From Tetmemena sp. SeJ-2015 (lineage: Eukaryota > Ciliophora > Spirotrichea > Sporadotrichida > Oxytrichidae): 64,000 bases of DNA. Position 1 is the stretch's first letter; every line of letters begins with the position of its first letter. Position numbers and translations under genes: made by a program. The DNA lies in contig JAJKFJ010022828.1 in NCBI GenBank assembly GCA_027382625.1, positions 124,001 to 188,000 on the forward strand. The letters run 5' to 3'. Below are positions 39,240-50,579 of the stretch, piece by piece. The notes under the pieces were generated by a model. That model saw nothing but the letters and a program-made list of their open reading frames with translations. It had not been told where the DNA came from and ran no database searches.

Positions 39240-40354
39240 GCGAACCGCGCTGTCCCTTTCGACCGGAACTGACGCTGGTCTCCGCGCCCCGCAAACGCGG
39301 CGCGACACTGGGCTGGTCGGCCTCGGCGGCGGTGGTGGCACTGGGCCTGTCGGGTCTGGCCGCGCTGGCGATGCAGGCGGCCCCTGGCGGCGAGGCGGGC
39401 GAGACCGAGATGGCGATCCCGATCCTTCTGCCGCCCGCACCCGCGCTGTGGGCTTTGTCAGAAGCCGCCCCCGAGGCCGCGCCGGAAATGCCGGAAACGG
39501 CGGAAGCGCCGGTCCAGGACATGACGCCCGACCTGCCCGAGAGCGCCGATGCCCCGGCGCGACCCGAAACCCCGCAGACCCCCGGCGCCGACCATGCCGA
39601 GGCCGCGCCCGAGGTGGAGAGCGCCGCCCCGCCGCCGCCCGAACCGGCAGCGCTTGCCGAGGCCGAAGTGGAGCCTGCGCCACTGGTCAGGCCCAGGGCA
39701 AAGCCACAGAGGCTGATGGAAAAGCCGACTGCGAAAAAAGAGGCGGCCGCCAAGACCAAACCCGCGCAAAAGGCCACACCCGCGCAAAAGGCCAAGCCCG
39801 CTGAAGCTGCAAAAGACCGCAGCGTGGCTTCGGCCGAGGCGGCTCCGGTGCTGAAGCAGGCGGCAAAGGGCGTAGGTGGCGGCAAGGTCGCGGCGGCAAG
39901 CTATGGCGCCGAAGTGATGAAGAAGATCCGCAAGACGAAGAAGCACAAGGCGGGCGCGCGGGGCACGGCGGTGGTGGGCTTTCAGGTCTCGGGTTCTGGC
40001 GGGCTGGCGCTGGCCAGGATCATCCGCTCTTCGGGCAGCCCGACGCTGGATCAGGTGGCTCTGGACCATATCCGCCGCGCCGCGCCCTTTGCCCCGCCAC
40101 CCCCGGGGGCCGAGACGCGGTTTTCCTTCGAATTCGTCGCCAATGCGGTCAGGTCGGCCCAGGGCCGGTTCCAGAATCGCCAGCGCCGCGCACGGGCCGA
40201 CCCTGCCGACAGGCGTTCGGGGTCGATCTGCATTCTAACCAAAGCCCGTCGATCACCGCCACAACCGGCCGCGCCAGCGCCCTTGCGTCAACCCGGCGCC
40301 CCGGGTGCGGACGTTGCGAGGCAACCGCGCCGCACTGGTGAGGTGGCATCGTAG
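39236..40354 (+). CDS. tonB: TonB family energy transducer
   Basis: ATG overlaps the exbD stop. One membrane helix near residues 25-45 ([21 protein letters not shown]) is followed by a long Pro/Glu/Ala then Lys/Ala-rich spacer that spans the periplasm. The C-terminal TonB domain reads [69 protein letters not shown] ... FSFEFVAN. The true end is probably shortly after FSFEFV (near 40145); the remaining residues overlap the convergent TetR gene and look like read-through. It couples ExbBD energy to the heme receptor. Confidence 0.88.
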   Translation: MSEPRCPFRPELTLVSAPRKRGATLGWSASAAVVALGLSGLAALAMQAAPGGEAGETEMAIPILLPPAPALWALSEAAPEAAPEMPETAEAPVQDMTPDLPESADAPARPETPQTPGADHAEAAPEVESAAPPPPEPAALAEAEVEPAPLVRPRAKPQRLMEKPTAKKEAAAKTKPAQKATPAQKAKPAEAAKDRSVASAEAAPVLKQAAKGVGGGKVAAASYGAEVMKKIRKTKKHKAGARGTAVVGFQVSGSGGLALARIIRSSGSPTLDQVALDHIRRAAPFAPPPPGAETRFSFEFVANAVRSAQGRFQNRQRRARADPADRRSGSICILTKARRSPPQPAAPAPLRQPGAPGADVARQPRRTGEVAS

Positions 40355-40706
40355 CGGCGGGCGATTGCCGTTACACGCTCACCACTCCACCAGGACTCCC
40401 AACGCGCCCCCGGCTCACCCCGAAAGGCCCGTCCCCAACGTCGCCCCACGACTCGCGCTGCGGCCATCTGGCGCCCCACGGATTCAGCCCCAAGGTCGTG
40501 GTGCTCGGCATGGACGGCGGCCAGAAGCCCGTCTTTGCCGCCGAAATGATGCGCGATCAGGCCGCGGCTGACCCCGGCTTCCCCTGCGATTTTGTCGATG
40601 GTAAAGGCCGCCAGCCCGCCGCGCGCAAACAGGCGATCCCCGCCTGCACAAGCATCGCCGAACGGCGTTCGGGCGTGAAGCGGCGGAAACGCGGGGCCTC
40701 GGTCAT
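40149..40706 (-). pseudogene. TetR-family regulator (BetI-like), frameshifted
   Basis: ATG 40706 after GAAGGA gives MTEAPRFRRFTPERRSAMLVQAGIACLRAGG, then the helix-turn-helix FTIDKIAGEAGVSRGLIAHHFGGKDGLLAAVHAEH, across one shift. The C-terminal ligand domain is recognisable as VIDGLWLE and PERLSAG ... LEPALG before TGA at 40149. The set resembles BetI-type regulators (ending VIDGLWLE). It lies just downstream of the CocE/NonD hydrolase gene on the same strand and probably controls the divergent 42.8-50.5 kb operon and that hydrolase; inference from position. Confidence 0.65.
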
Positions 40707-40721
40707 TCCTTCGATATGACG

Positions 40722-42734
40722 TCAGATATGATCCCGCGCAATGCTTTCCTTCCAGCTTCGGCTGTACAGGTTCTCGCCATTCTCGCTGACTTTCAGATGC
40801 ATCTCGACATGGAAATGCGTGGCGTCACAGGTCAGCGTGCCGTGGCTGTCATGGCGGAAGGTGCCATCCTTGCGGATGATCTCGCACATGGCTTCGGTCT
40901 CGCTGCGGGCGGACAGCGGATCATTGCCGGTGATCCGGTAGCGCGCCATGGCATGGCTGCGCACGGTGCGCTCGCATGTCGGGCATTCGGTCGCATAGGT
41001 CCAGCGCGGAAAATCCACCACGCTTTCGCCTGTCAGCAGGTCGCGCGTGACGCGGCGGCGCACCGAAGCCTGCATCGGGTGGTCGATCCGGGGCAGGGTC
41101 GGGGCTGCTCGCGAATCGAAGAAGGGCGCAGGCGGCATCCGCCGCGCGCGGACGGACATGGGCAGGTCCAGCCGGCACTGCGCCAGACCCGAGGGTCAGA
41201 GTTGCCAGTTCAGGGCTGGGCCAGGCGATCGGCCAGTAGGTCGTAGACAGCGACAGGGCGATGCGATGGCCCGGCGGGAAGGCATGGGCAATGTCGTCCA
41301 GATCGACCACGGCCTCGGTCCATTCCCCCGGCTCCAGCGCCCGGGGCGCCCATGGCCCCGGTGGTGACAGAGGTTCAACAGACCCAGTGAAACGCGGGTC
41401 GAGGCACCATCGGGGCGACATCGTTCAGGCGCACCGCGACCAACGCCTGCGGCCGGTCCGACCGGAAGCGCAGGCGAAGCTGCGGCGCGCCCATGATCTC
41501 GGTCCGCTCAGCCTGCTGGCGCGCAGGCTGAAGACCAGCGAGCCGCATCATTCTGCGCCTGGTCGGTCTCGGCCAGTCGGCCTCGTCGCCATAGCGGCCC
41601 ACTTCGCCCGCCGCCAGACCGACCCAGAGCGGCGAGCAGATCGCGGCCTCGCCCGTGCCGGGATGCGGTGACAGGGTGTTTCCGTTGGAAAGATGATGAC
41701 TTTGCCAGGCGATCCGCGGGCTGGGCCAGCAGTCTTCGCCAACCCAGCGGCCGGGGCGTTCGGTGTAACAGGTCTGCGGCGGCACGCTGTCCTGCATCCA
41801 GACCCGCAGGGCGGGTTCGTCCATGATGCCGGTGTCCCGCCCCTTCAGCCAATGGTCGCACCAGCGGACAACCTCTTGCAGCCAGCCGATTTCCGGCGCG
41901 ACGCTGGCATCCTGCGGATAGGAATGCGCCCAAGGGCCGATCAGGCCGCGCACGGGGGATTTCAGCCCGGCGACCAGCCTTGGCACGGCTTCGGAGTAAT
42001 TGTCGGCCCAGCCAGACACGGCGTAGACCGGAATCTTGATGGCGTCAAAATCCTGACAGACCGAGCCCTGTTCCCAGTAGCCGTCGCGGCGCTGATGGGC
42101 CAGCCAGGTCAGGATCCAGGGCGTATTGGCCCGCATCCGCGCCTGCCAGATCTCGCGCCATTGCGCCCCGACGATCTCGGGGTCAGGCGGCAGGTCCTGG
42201 CTGGCGAACATGGTCTGCGACCAGTCGAAATTGTCTTTCGACAGGCAGCCGCCGATGTAATGGACATCGGTCGCATACGATCATGGGTCGAGCCCACGGT
42301 GATGATCGTCTTCAGCGCAGCGGGCTGGCGGGCGCGATCTGCAGGCCGTTGAACCCGCCCCAGGAAATTCCGATCATCGCGACCTGGCCGTCGCACCAGT
42401 CCTGCGCCGCGATCCATTCGATCGCGGCGATGCCGTCCATCTGTTCGGTCACGGTATATTCGTCGTCGATCAGCCCCTCGCTGTCGCCCGTGCCGCGAAT
42501 GTCCAGCCGCAGCGAGGCATAGCCGTGACCGGCGAAATAGGCGTGCCATTGGTGATCGCGGCCGCGGGTTCCATCGCGCTTGCGATAGGGCAAGTATTCC
42601 AGGATCGCGGGCGCCGGCCCGGCATCTTCGGGCAACCAGAGCTTTGCCGCCAGCAGGGTGCCGTCCGGCATTGGGATCTTGATATCCTCGATCACCTTGA
42701 TCCGGTTTGGAAATTCGGTCCGCTCGATTGGCAC
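40722..42734 (-). CDS. CocE/NonD family hydrolase, frameshifted
   Basis: GTG 42734, with GAGGAGA upstream, begins PIERTEFPNRIKVIEDIKIPMPDGTLLAAKLWLP. The nucleophile elbow is GISWGGFNG (Ser near residue 130), after GYASLRLDIRGTGDSEG. The cap and barrel follow (YAVSGWADNYSEAV, GLIGPWAHSYPQ with the active His), then a C-terminal jelly-roll (AFPPGHRIALSLSTTYWPIAWPSPE). Breaks near 42310, 42230, 41400 and 41160. Restored length of 670 residues is standard. Such enzymes hydrolyse esters or amides with an acyl leaving group. It is divergent from the flavoprotein gene 113 bases away. Confidence 0.85.
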
Positions 42735-42846
42735 GGCACTGTCTCCTCATGCTGAACCCTTATGCGACAGCGGTCATCCGGCGATCAGCGAGGCTTGACC
42801 GATGTCCTGGTTACACTATTGTACGGTTGTTCAGCAAGAGGAAGCC

Positions 42847-44893
42847 ATGCCGCGCAACCCCCGCTATGACATCCTGTTCGAGCCGGTGAAGATCGGCCCC
42901 AAGACAGCGAAGAACCGTTTCTTCCAGGTGCCCCATGCCAGCGGCATGACCAATGCCGCGCCGCAGGTGCGGGCGGCGTTCCGCGGGATGAAGGCCGAGG
43001 GCGGCTGGGGTGTCGTCTGCACCGGGGCGGCCTCGGTCGATCCTTCCTCGGATGACAGCCCCTTTCCCTGCGCGACGATCTGGGACCGCGCCGATATCGC
43101 CGCGCATCGGGTGATGACGGATGCGGTGCATGACCATGGCGCGCTGGCGGGGATCGAGCGGGTGCATGGCGGCGCGGCATCGGTGAACCGCACCACCCGC
43201 CTGCCGCCGCTGTCGCCTTCGGGCGTGCCCTGGATGGCGACGCATGTGCCCTTCATCTCGGCAGCGCGGCCCAGGGTGATGGATGCGGGCGATATTCGCG
43301 ACCTGATCCGTTTCCGAAGCGGCGATCCGCGCCGAGGCGGCGGGGTTCGACATTCTTTATGTCTATGCCGGCATGGGCTATCTGCCCTATCAGTTCCTGC
43401 TGTCGGACTATAACCATCGCAGCGATGCCTATGGCGGCTCGGTCCGCAACCGGGTGCGGCTGGTGGAAGAGCTGATCGACGCGGTGCCCCGAGGCGACCC
43501 ATGGCCGCTGCGCGGTGGCGCTGCGCGTGTCGATGCAAGAGCTTCGCGGCCGCCCTTCGGATGTGGCGGAAAGCCAGGCGCATGAAGTGATCGGGCTTCT
43601 GAAGGACGCGCCTGATCTTTTTGATGTAAAGATGGATTATTCCGGCACGGATTGCGGCCCCAGCCGCTTTGTGCCCGAAGGCAGCCACAGGCCGATCGTT
43701 GATTTCCTGAAGCAGATCACCGACAAGCCGGTGGTGGGCGTCGGGCGGTTCACCAGCCCCGATACGATGGTGCAGATGCTGCGCGAGGGCGTGCTGGATC
43801 TGATCGGCGGCGCAAGGCCATCCATCGCCGATCCCTTTCTGCCGCAGAAGATCGACGATGGGTGGGAAGAGGACATCCGCGAATGCATCGGCTGCAACAT
43901 CTGCATTTCCTCTTGCATGACGGGGTCTGGGTGCGCTGCACGCAGAACCCGACGGCGGGCGAGGAATGGCGGCGCGGCTGGCACCCGGAACGCCCGCGCG
44001 CACGGGGCGAGGGGCAGGTGCTTGTGGTCGGCGGCGGGCCTGCCGGTCTTGAGGTGGCGCTGACGGCGGCGCGGCGCGGCTTTCAGGTGGCCCTGGCCGA
44101 GAAGGCCGATGATTTCGGGGGGCGGCTGCGCTATGAAACCGCGCTGCCAGGGCTGCGGCAATGGGGCCGGGTGGCCGAGTATCGCCTTGGCCAGCTTCGC
44201 AAAATGGCGAATGTCTCGCTTTTCGCCGGTTCGGATATGTCGGCCGATGACGTCGCGGAATTCGCTGCGGATCAGGTCGTGGTCGCGACCGGGGCGCGCT
44301 GGACCAAGGCGCTTCTGGCCGCCAGCGAATTGCCCGAGGGCGGGCTGAACGGCCCGGGCGTCTATACGCCCGACGATCTGGCGGCGGGGCTGCGGCCCGA
44401 AGGTCCGGTCGCGGTTTTCGATTTCGACAATTACTATCTGGGCAGCGCGATCGCCGAAGACCTGTCCGCCAAAGGTCTGGCCGTCACCTATGTCACCAGC
44501 GCCGGCGCGGCCTCGGCCTGGAGCTTTCTGACCAATGAACAGGGCCATATCCACGCAGCACTGGCCCGCCGGGGCATCGGCTATCGCACGTTGCAGCGTG
44601 TCACCGGCTTTGATGGCGAAACCGTTGCTCTCGCCCAGATGATGAGCGGCGAGCCCTCCAGCCTGCCCGCAAGGTCGCTGGTGATCGTGGGGCTGCGGCA
44701 GGGCGGCAGCGGTCTGTATGACGCGCTTGTCCAGCGCGGCCTGACCCCGCATCTGACCGGCGATGCCAATGCCCCCGGGGCGATTGCCCATGCGGTCTGG
44801 CAAGGCCATCGCACCGCCGAGGATCTGGGTCTTTCCAATGTCATGATCCGGCGCGATCCTGGCCCGGCCGCCTTGCCGCACGTGGCGCAATGA
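42847..44893 (+). CDS. Trimethylamine-dehydrogenase-type iron-sulfur flavoprotein, frameshifted
   Basis: ATG 42847 after AGAGGAAG. The N-terminal old-yellow-enzyme barrel reads DILFEPVKIGPKTAKNRFFQVPHASGM, then YQFLLSDYNHRSDAYGGSVRNRVRL and PVVGVGRFTSPDTMVQMLREGVLDLIGGARPSIADPF. The 4Fe-4S site CIGCNICISSC, plus a fourth Cys in RCTQNP, follows. The C-terminal half binds dinucleotide (VLVVGGGPAGLEVALTAARRGFQVALAEKADDFGGRL). Shifts near 43310-43350, 43490 and 43925. Members oxidise N-methylated amines (TMA, dimethylamine, histamine). Its stop overlaps the MttB-like ATG, so the two are coupled. Confidence 0.9.
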
Positions 44894-46378
44894 CCCGGCG
44901 GCCGCGTCGCGCCCCGGCGGCATCCGCCAGCTTGCCTTGGTCAGGTTCCCCGCTGACGTCCGTTGAGGGATTTCCGACGAATCAGTGCGGCGATCTGCCG
45001 CGGCCTGAGCTTTCTGGCCCGGCTGGGGATGCGGGTGCTGCATTCGGGCGCACGTGCCCGGTTTCGGGCGGCAGGGGCCACTGTCCGCGAGGATATGGTC
45101 CATCTTGACCCCGGCTTGATCGCCGAACGGCTTGCCACCGTTCCGGCCCGGTTCACCCTCGCGGCCCGCGATCCGGCGAAATCGCTGCGGCTGGGTGGCG
45201 GGGATTGCGTCTTCGCCTCGGTCGGCGGACCGGCCTATGTGATGGATCTTGATCGCGGCCGTCGTGACGGCAGCTATGCCGAGATGTGCGATTACCTGCG
45301 TCTGGTGCAGGTGCTGAACGTGATCCAGCAGGAAGGCGGCTGTCCGTTCGAGCCGATGGACCTGCCTGCGAACACACGCCACCTGGATATCTACCGCGCC
45401 CAGATCGGGCTTCTGGACAAGAACTGGCAGACCCAGACCCTGGGCCATGCCCGCACGATGGACGGGCTGGAAATGGCGGCCATCGCGGCAGGGACCACGC
45501 CAGACCGCCTGCCGGTCCAGCTTCTGGGGATCATCAACACCAATTCCCCCCGGCAGCTGGACATTCCGATGGCCGAGGGTCTGATCGCCATGGCCGAACA
45601 CGGCCAGGTCAATGTCATCACGCCCTTCACCCTGGCGGGCGCGATGTCGCCCGTCACGCTGGCCGGGGCCCTGGTGCAGCAACATGCCGAGGCGCTGGCC
45701 GGGATCGTGCTGACCCAGATCGTGCGGCCGGGCGTGCCGGTGATGTATGGCGGGTTCACGAGCAATGTCGACATGCGCTCGGGCGCGCCTGCCTTTGGAA
45801 CGCCGGAATATGCCAAGGCCGCCGCCGCCTCGGGGCAGTTGGCCCGCCATATCGGGGTGCCTTTCCGGTCGTCTAACGTCACCGCCGCCAATGCGGTCGA
45901 TGCCCAGGCCGCCTATGAATCGCAGATGGCGCTTTGGGGGGCGGTGATGGGCGGGGCGCATCTGATCGAACATGCGGCGGGCTGGATGCATGGCGGGCTG
46001 ACCGCCAGTTTCGAGAAGCTGATCCTTGATGCCGAGATGCTGCAGATGATGCAGGCCTTCCTGGCGCCGCTCGATTGCCGCCCGGAAGCCCTGGCGCTGG
46101 AGGCCATGGCCGAGGTCGGCCCCGGGGGCCATTTCTTCGGCGCGACCCATACGATGGAGCGCTATGAAAGCGCCTTCTATGCGCCGATGCTATCGAACTG
46201 GGACAATTATCCGCAATGGCTGCAGGCGGGTTCCGTCGAAGCCCCGGCGCGGGCGAACGCGATATGGAAAGAGCTTCTGACCCAATATGAAGAGCCGGCG
46301 CTTGATCCGGCAGTGGCCGAGGCGCTGGATGCCTATGTCGCCCGCCGCAAGGCGGAAGGCGGGGCTCCGATGAACTGA
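44890..46378 (+). CDS. MttB-family (non-pyrrolysine) methyltransferase, one frameshift
   Basis: ATG 44890 overlaps the previous stop; the frame shifts near 44930-44990, after which about 465 residues are clean (LGMRVLHSGARARFRAAGATV, HARTMDGLEMAAIAAG, NTNSPRQLDIPMAEGLIAMAEHGQVNVITPFTLAGAMSPVTLAGALVQQHAEAL, PVMYGGFTSNVDMRSG). It is the TIM-barrel methyltransferase superfamily of trimethylamine methyltransferase. There is no in-frame TAG, so it lacks pyrrolysine, as do glycine-betaine-type members. These usually pass a methyl to a corrinoid protein, which is not encoded in this window. It is coupled with an oxidising flavoprotein. Confidence 0.9.
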
Positions 46379-46604
46379 CGGGGCGGGGCTTCGCTATGTG
46401 CGGGGTGCCGTCGCGGAAATCTGACCGCATCCCATTGCGCCGATCCGGCCTTTCCATCAGGTTCTGGCCGTGCCGCCCGGTCCCGGGGATGCGCCCGCTG
46501 GCGCGGATCGGGGTCTGTGGCGCCAAGGTCATGGCGAAGGAAAAGATCATGCCGCTTTCATCCAGGACTCCCGCAGCTCTGATTTCCGGGCCGGAGAGCG
46601 CGGC

Positions 46605-47992
46605 ATGAGGCTGGTCAACCGCACCTTCGACGAGTTGCAGCCGGGCGATACGGCCGAGTTGCGCCGCCTGATCACGCAGGATGATCTTTACGGCTTCGCC
46701 TCGGTTTCCGGAAATTTCAACCCGATGCACCTGCCGAACGAGGATGGCGACGGCGATGGCCACCCCGATGGCATCGCGCCGGGCATGTTCGTGGCCTCGC
46801 TTCTGTCGGCGGTGCTTGGTTCGCGCCTGCCCGGACCCGGGACGCTGTATCGCCGCCAGGCGCTGGAGTTCCATCAGCAGGTCCGCGAGGGCGATGAGCT
46901 GATCACCCGGGTCACCGTCCTGTCCAAGGCCGCAAATGGCGAGGTGACGCTGGCCACCGAGATCCGCCGTGCCGGCGATGCGGCGCTGGTCCTGTCGGGC
47001 GAGGCGGTGGTCATCGCGCCGATCTTCAAGTTCGACCGAGATGACATCGAAGTGCCGGGCCTGATCGTGCAGCGCCACCGCCATTTCGACGCCTTTCTGG
47101 CAACCGCCCGGCCCTTGCCTGCGCTGGTGACGGCGGTGGTCTGCCCTGAGGAGACCAATTCTCTGGACGGCGCGCTGCTGGCGATGAAGGAATCGATCAT
47201 CACCCCGATCCTTGTCGGCCATGCCGCCGCGATCCGGGCCGCCGCGGCCCAGCTTGGCGCCGAGCTGAGCGGGATCGAGATCGTCGAGGCCGCGACCCCT
47301 GCCGAAGCCGCGGCCACGGCCTGCACCCTGGTGCATGAGGGCCGGGCGCAGGCGGTGATGAAGGGGCATCTGCACACGGAGGATTTGCTGAAACCCATGG
47401 TCGACCGCGACCGGGGCCTGCGCATCGGCCGCCGCTTTACCCATGTCTTCGTGATGGATGTACCGGGCCAGCCGAATCCGGTGATGGTCACGGATGCCGC
47501 GATCAACATCGCCCCCGATCTTCCGACCAAGTGGATATCTGCCAGAACGCCATCGACCTTGCGATCTCGCTGGGGATGGAGCCGAAGGTCGGCGTCCTGT
47601 CGGCGGTCGAAACGGTGAACCCGGCGATCCAGTCCTCGATTGACGCGGCGCTTCTGTCGAAGATGGCGGATCGCGGCCAGATCAAGGACGGTCTGGTCGA
47701 GGGGCCGCTGGCGATGGACAATGCTGTCGACCTTGCCGCCGCCCGCAGCAAGGGGCTGAAGGGTGGCGTGGCCGGACAGGCCAATATCCTCGTGGTGCCG
47801 GGGATCGACGCGGGCAATATGTTGGCCAAGCAGCTTGCCTTCATCAGCCATGCCGAGGGCGCGGGCCTTGTCCTTGGCGCCAAGGTGCCGGTGATCCTGA
47901 ACTCGCGCTCTGACAGCAGCATGTCGCGTCTGGCCTCTTGTGCGGTCGCTGCCATCCATCACTTCCACGCGAAAGGCACGACAAGGGCATGA
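46605..47992 (+). CDS. MaoC hydratase-phosphotransacetylase fusion, one frameshift
   Basis: ATG 46605 after GGAGAG. Residues 1-145 are a hot-dog MaoC domain (TFDELQPGDTAELRRLITQDDLYGFASVSGNFNPMHL, with the active Asn-x-x-His, and IAPGMFVASLLSAVLG). From about 165 onward is a phosphate acetyl/butyryltransferase domain (VVCPEETNSLDGALLAMKESIITPILVG, LVHEGRAQAVMKGHLHTEDLLKPM, VMVTDAAINIAPDLPTK). The frame breaks near 47525, then VDICQNAIDLAISLGMEPKVGVLSAVETVNP continues to TGA 47992. It converts an acyl-CoA to acyl-phosphate, feeding the kinase gene next door. Confidence 0.92.
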
Positions 47993-48037
47993 GACAGGCT
48001 GGGGGGCCGGGCATGACGGCGCAAAGGGGAAGGGCGG

Positions 48038-49218
48038 ATGGGGGGCATCCTGACGCTGAACGCGGGCTCGTCCTCGCTGAAATTCGCGCTGTTCGGCCAG
48101 ACGGGCGAGGCGCCGCTGGCGACGGGTCTTGCCGACCGGATCGGCCCCGAGGGCAGTCTGAAGATCAAGGACGGCGCGGGGGCGGCGCTGCCGGTAGCGG
48201 GGGGAAGCCTTGCGACCCATGCCGAGGCGCTGCGTTGCGTCCTGACCAGCCTTCAGGCGGCCTTTCCCGGCACGGGCGTGGCGGCGGTCGGGCACCGGGT
48301 GGTGCATGGTGGCCCTGACCGCGCGGCCCCTGTGCGGCTCGACGCGGCGCTGCTGGACGATCTGGCCACCCTGTCGCCCTTCGCCCCCTGCACCAGCCGC
48401 ACAATCTGGCGGGGATCCGCGCGGCGATCGAAGCCTTCCCCGAGGCCCCGCAGGTCGCCTGTTTCGACACGGCCTTCCATTGCGGCCACCCCTGGGTGAA
48501 CGACACCTACGCCCTGCCGCGCGACCTGTATGACCTTGGCGTGCGTCGCTATGGCTTTCACGGCCTCTCCTATGACTATATCGCCGGGGAACTGGCCCGC
48601 AGCGCCCCGGCGCTGGCGCAGGGCCGGGTGGTGATCGCGCATCTGGGCAATGGCGCCTCGCTTTGCGGGCTGCTGGCCGGGCGCTCCATCGCCTCGACCA
48701 TGGGTTTTTCTCCGCTGGACGGCTTGCCGATGGGCACAAGGCCCGGCCAGCTTGACCCCGGGGTGATGCTGTTCCTGATGGACCAGCAAGGGATGAGCCC
48801 GCAGGACATCTCGGACCTCCTTTACAGAAGGTCGGGTCTTCTGGGCCTTTCCGGCCTATCCAATGACATGCGCACGCTCGAGGCCAGCACGACCCCCGAA
48901 GCGGCGCAGGCCATCGACTATTTCTGCGCCCGCATCCGGCGCGAGATCGGTTCGATGGCGGCGGCCCTGAACGGGATCGACGCGCTGGTCTTTTCGGGCG
49001 GCATCGGCGAGAACTCGGCCCTGGTCCGGGCCAGGGTCTGTGACGACATGGGTTGGCTGGGGATAAAGCTCGACCCTGTGGCCAATGCCGGACATGCGCG
49101 TGTGATCTCGGCAGCCGGGGGGGCGACGCAGGTGCTGGTCGTGCCGACGAATGAGGAACTGGTGATCGCAAGGGCCACGCGCGCGCTGGCCGGGGGCGGT
49201 GAAAGGACGGCGGCATGA
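48038..49218 (+). CDS. ackA: Acetate kinase, one frameshift
   Basis: [20 protein letters not shown] (phosphate-1 loop), [16 protein letters not shown] (in another frame), [60 protein letters not shown], and [25 protein letters not shown]: the full acetokinase set. The shift is near 48390. It makes ATP from acyl-phosphate and ADP. Together with the upstream MaoC-PTA fusion it forms a substrate-level phosphorylation module. Propionate or butyrate kinase activity cannot be excluded by sequence alone. Confidence 0.92.
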
Positions 49219-49867
49219 AGGGCGTGTTGAAACCCGAGGCGGCGGCGGCGATGATCCCCGATGGCGCCAGCCTGATGATCGGCGGCTTCATGGCCGTGGG
49301 CACGCCCGAACGCCTGATCGACGCTCTGGTCGCGCGGGGCGCGCGCGGGCTGACGGTGATCGCCAATGACACGGCCATGCCGGGTAAAGGCATCGGCAAG
49401 CTGATTTCGGCGGGCTGCGTGGCACATGTCATCGCCAGCCATATCGGGCTGAACCGGAGACACAGGCCAAGATGATCGCGGGCGAGATCGGGTGCGAGCT
49501 GGTGCCGCAGGGCACGCTGGCCGAACGCATCCGCGCGGGCGGCGTCGGTCTGGGCGGGGTGCTGACGCCGACGGGCCTTGGCACCGAGGTCGAGGAGGGC
49601 AAGCAGGTGGTCGAAGTTCAGGGCAAACGCTATCTGCTGGAAACCCCGCTGACCGCCGATTTCGCGCTGATCGCGGCCCACACGGCCGATTACATCGGCA
49701 ATCTCAGCTACATGCTGACAGCGCACAATTTCAATCCGGTCATGGCCATGGCCGGACGCACGGTGATCGCCGAGCCGGACAGCATCGTCCCCGTGGGCGT
49801 GATCGCGCCTGATGCGGTCAAGACGCCGGGCGTGCTGGTCGACCATCTTCTGATCCGCAAGGGGTAG
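49215..49867 (+). CDS. CoA transferase subunit A, one frameshift
   Basis: ATG 49215 overlaps the kinase stop. [42 protein letters not shown] is the family I 3-oxoacid CoA-transferase alpha N-terminus with its GGF loop. The frame shifts near 49460, then [74 protein letters not shown] continues to TAG 49867. It pairs with the B subunit 4 bases on and moves CoA between acetate and a short acyl or acetoacetyl group. Confidence 0.9.
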
Positions 49868-49871
49868 CGCC

Positions 49872-50479
49872 ATGGATGCCAAGGACCTGATCGCCCGCCG
49901 CGTCGCGCGCGAGATCAAGCCGGGGATGCTGGTCAATCTCGGCATCGGCCTGCCGTCGATGGTGGCGAATTTCGTGCCCGCCGCGCGCGGGGTTTTCTTT
50001 CAGGCCGAAAACGGTGTGATAGGATTGGGCGCCCGCCCGCCCGAGGGGATAGGACCGCCACCTGACCGATGCGGCGGGGGTTTTTCGTGACCGCCGTGGG
50101 GGGCCGCCCTTCACAGCGCGATGGCTTCGGTTATCCGGGGGGGCCATCTGGACATGACCGTGCTGGGCGCTTCGGGTCGATGAAGAGGGCCTGGCCAATT
50201 GGAAAGTGCCGGCAAGAGGGTGCCGGGCATGGGCGGCGCGATGGATCTGGCGGCGGCGGGTGATCGTCGCCATGCACACGGGGCCAAGGGCAGCCAAGAT
50301 CGTGCCCGCCCCTGCCGCTGACGGCGGGGCCCCGGTCGAATCGGTACCGACTGGCCGTGCTCGGCCCGAGCGGATGGTCTGCATCGGCCCGGAACGCGCG
50401 CCGGGCGTCTCCGTGGACATCTGCCCACCGAAGCCGGTGTCGTGCCGGGCCCGAAGTGCCGGAAATGTGCCTCGACTGA
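49872..50479 (+). pseudogene. CoA transferase subunit B, heavily frameshifted
   Basis: MDAKDLIARRVAREIKPGMLVNLGIGLPSMVANFVP, then FFQAENGVIGLGARPPEG: the Glu in AENG is the CoA-thioester nucleophile of this family. After about 50040 the frame shifts repeatedly, but GGHLDMTVLGA, VPGMGGAMDL, PTEAG and the ending PEVPEMCLD (TGA 50479) keep the order of the family. Several bases are missing: the span is about 200 codons against the usual 210-220. It works with subunit A immediately upstream. Confidence 0.8.
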
Positions 50480-50579
50480 CGCGGGGCTGCATCGCCAGCA
50501 TCATCCTGGCGCAAGTACTGTGTCAGGATGCCCTGCAAGGATCGAACGCATTGGCCAGACGCGGCGGGAAGGGCGAGGG

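Noticed and set aside
43637..46150. 837-codon open frame on the minus strand
   Set aside because: Covers the flavoprotein and MttB-like genes in antisense; His/Gln/Gly-rich shadow translation.
44890..46378. Pyrrolysine (amber-decoded) methyltransferase
   Set aside because: No in-frame TAG occurs in the clean part of the gene, so it is a non-pyrrolysine MttB relative.
46874..49945. 1023-codon open frame on the minus strand
   Set aside because: Longest open frame in the window but antisense to MaoC-PTA, acetate kinase and CoA transferase genes with clear motifs.
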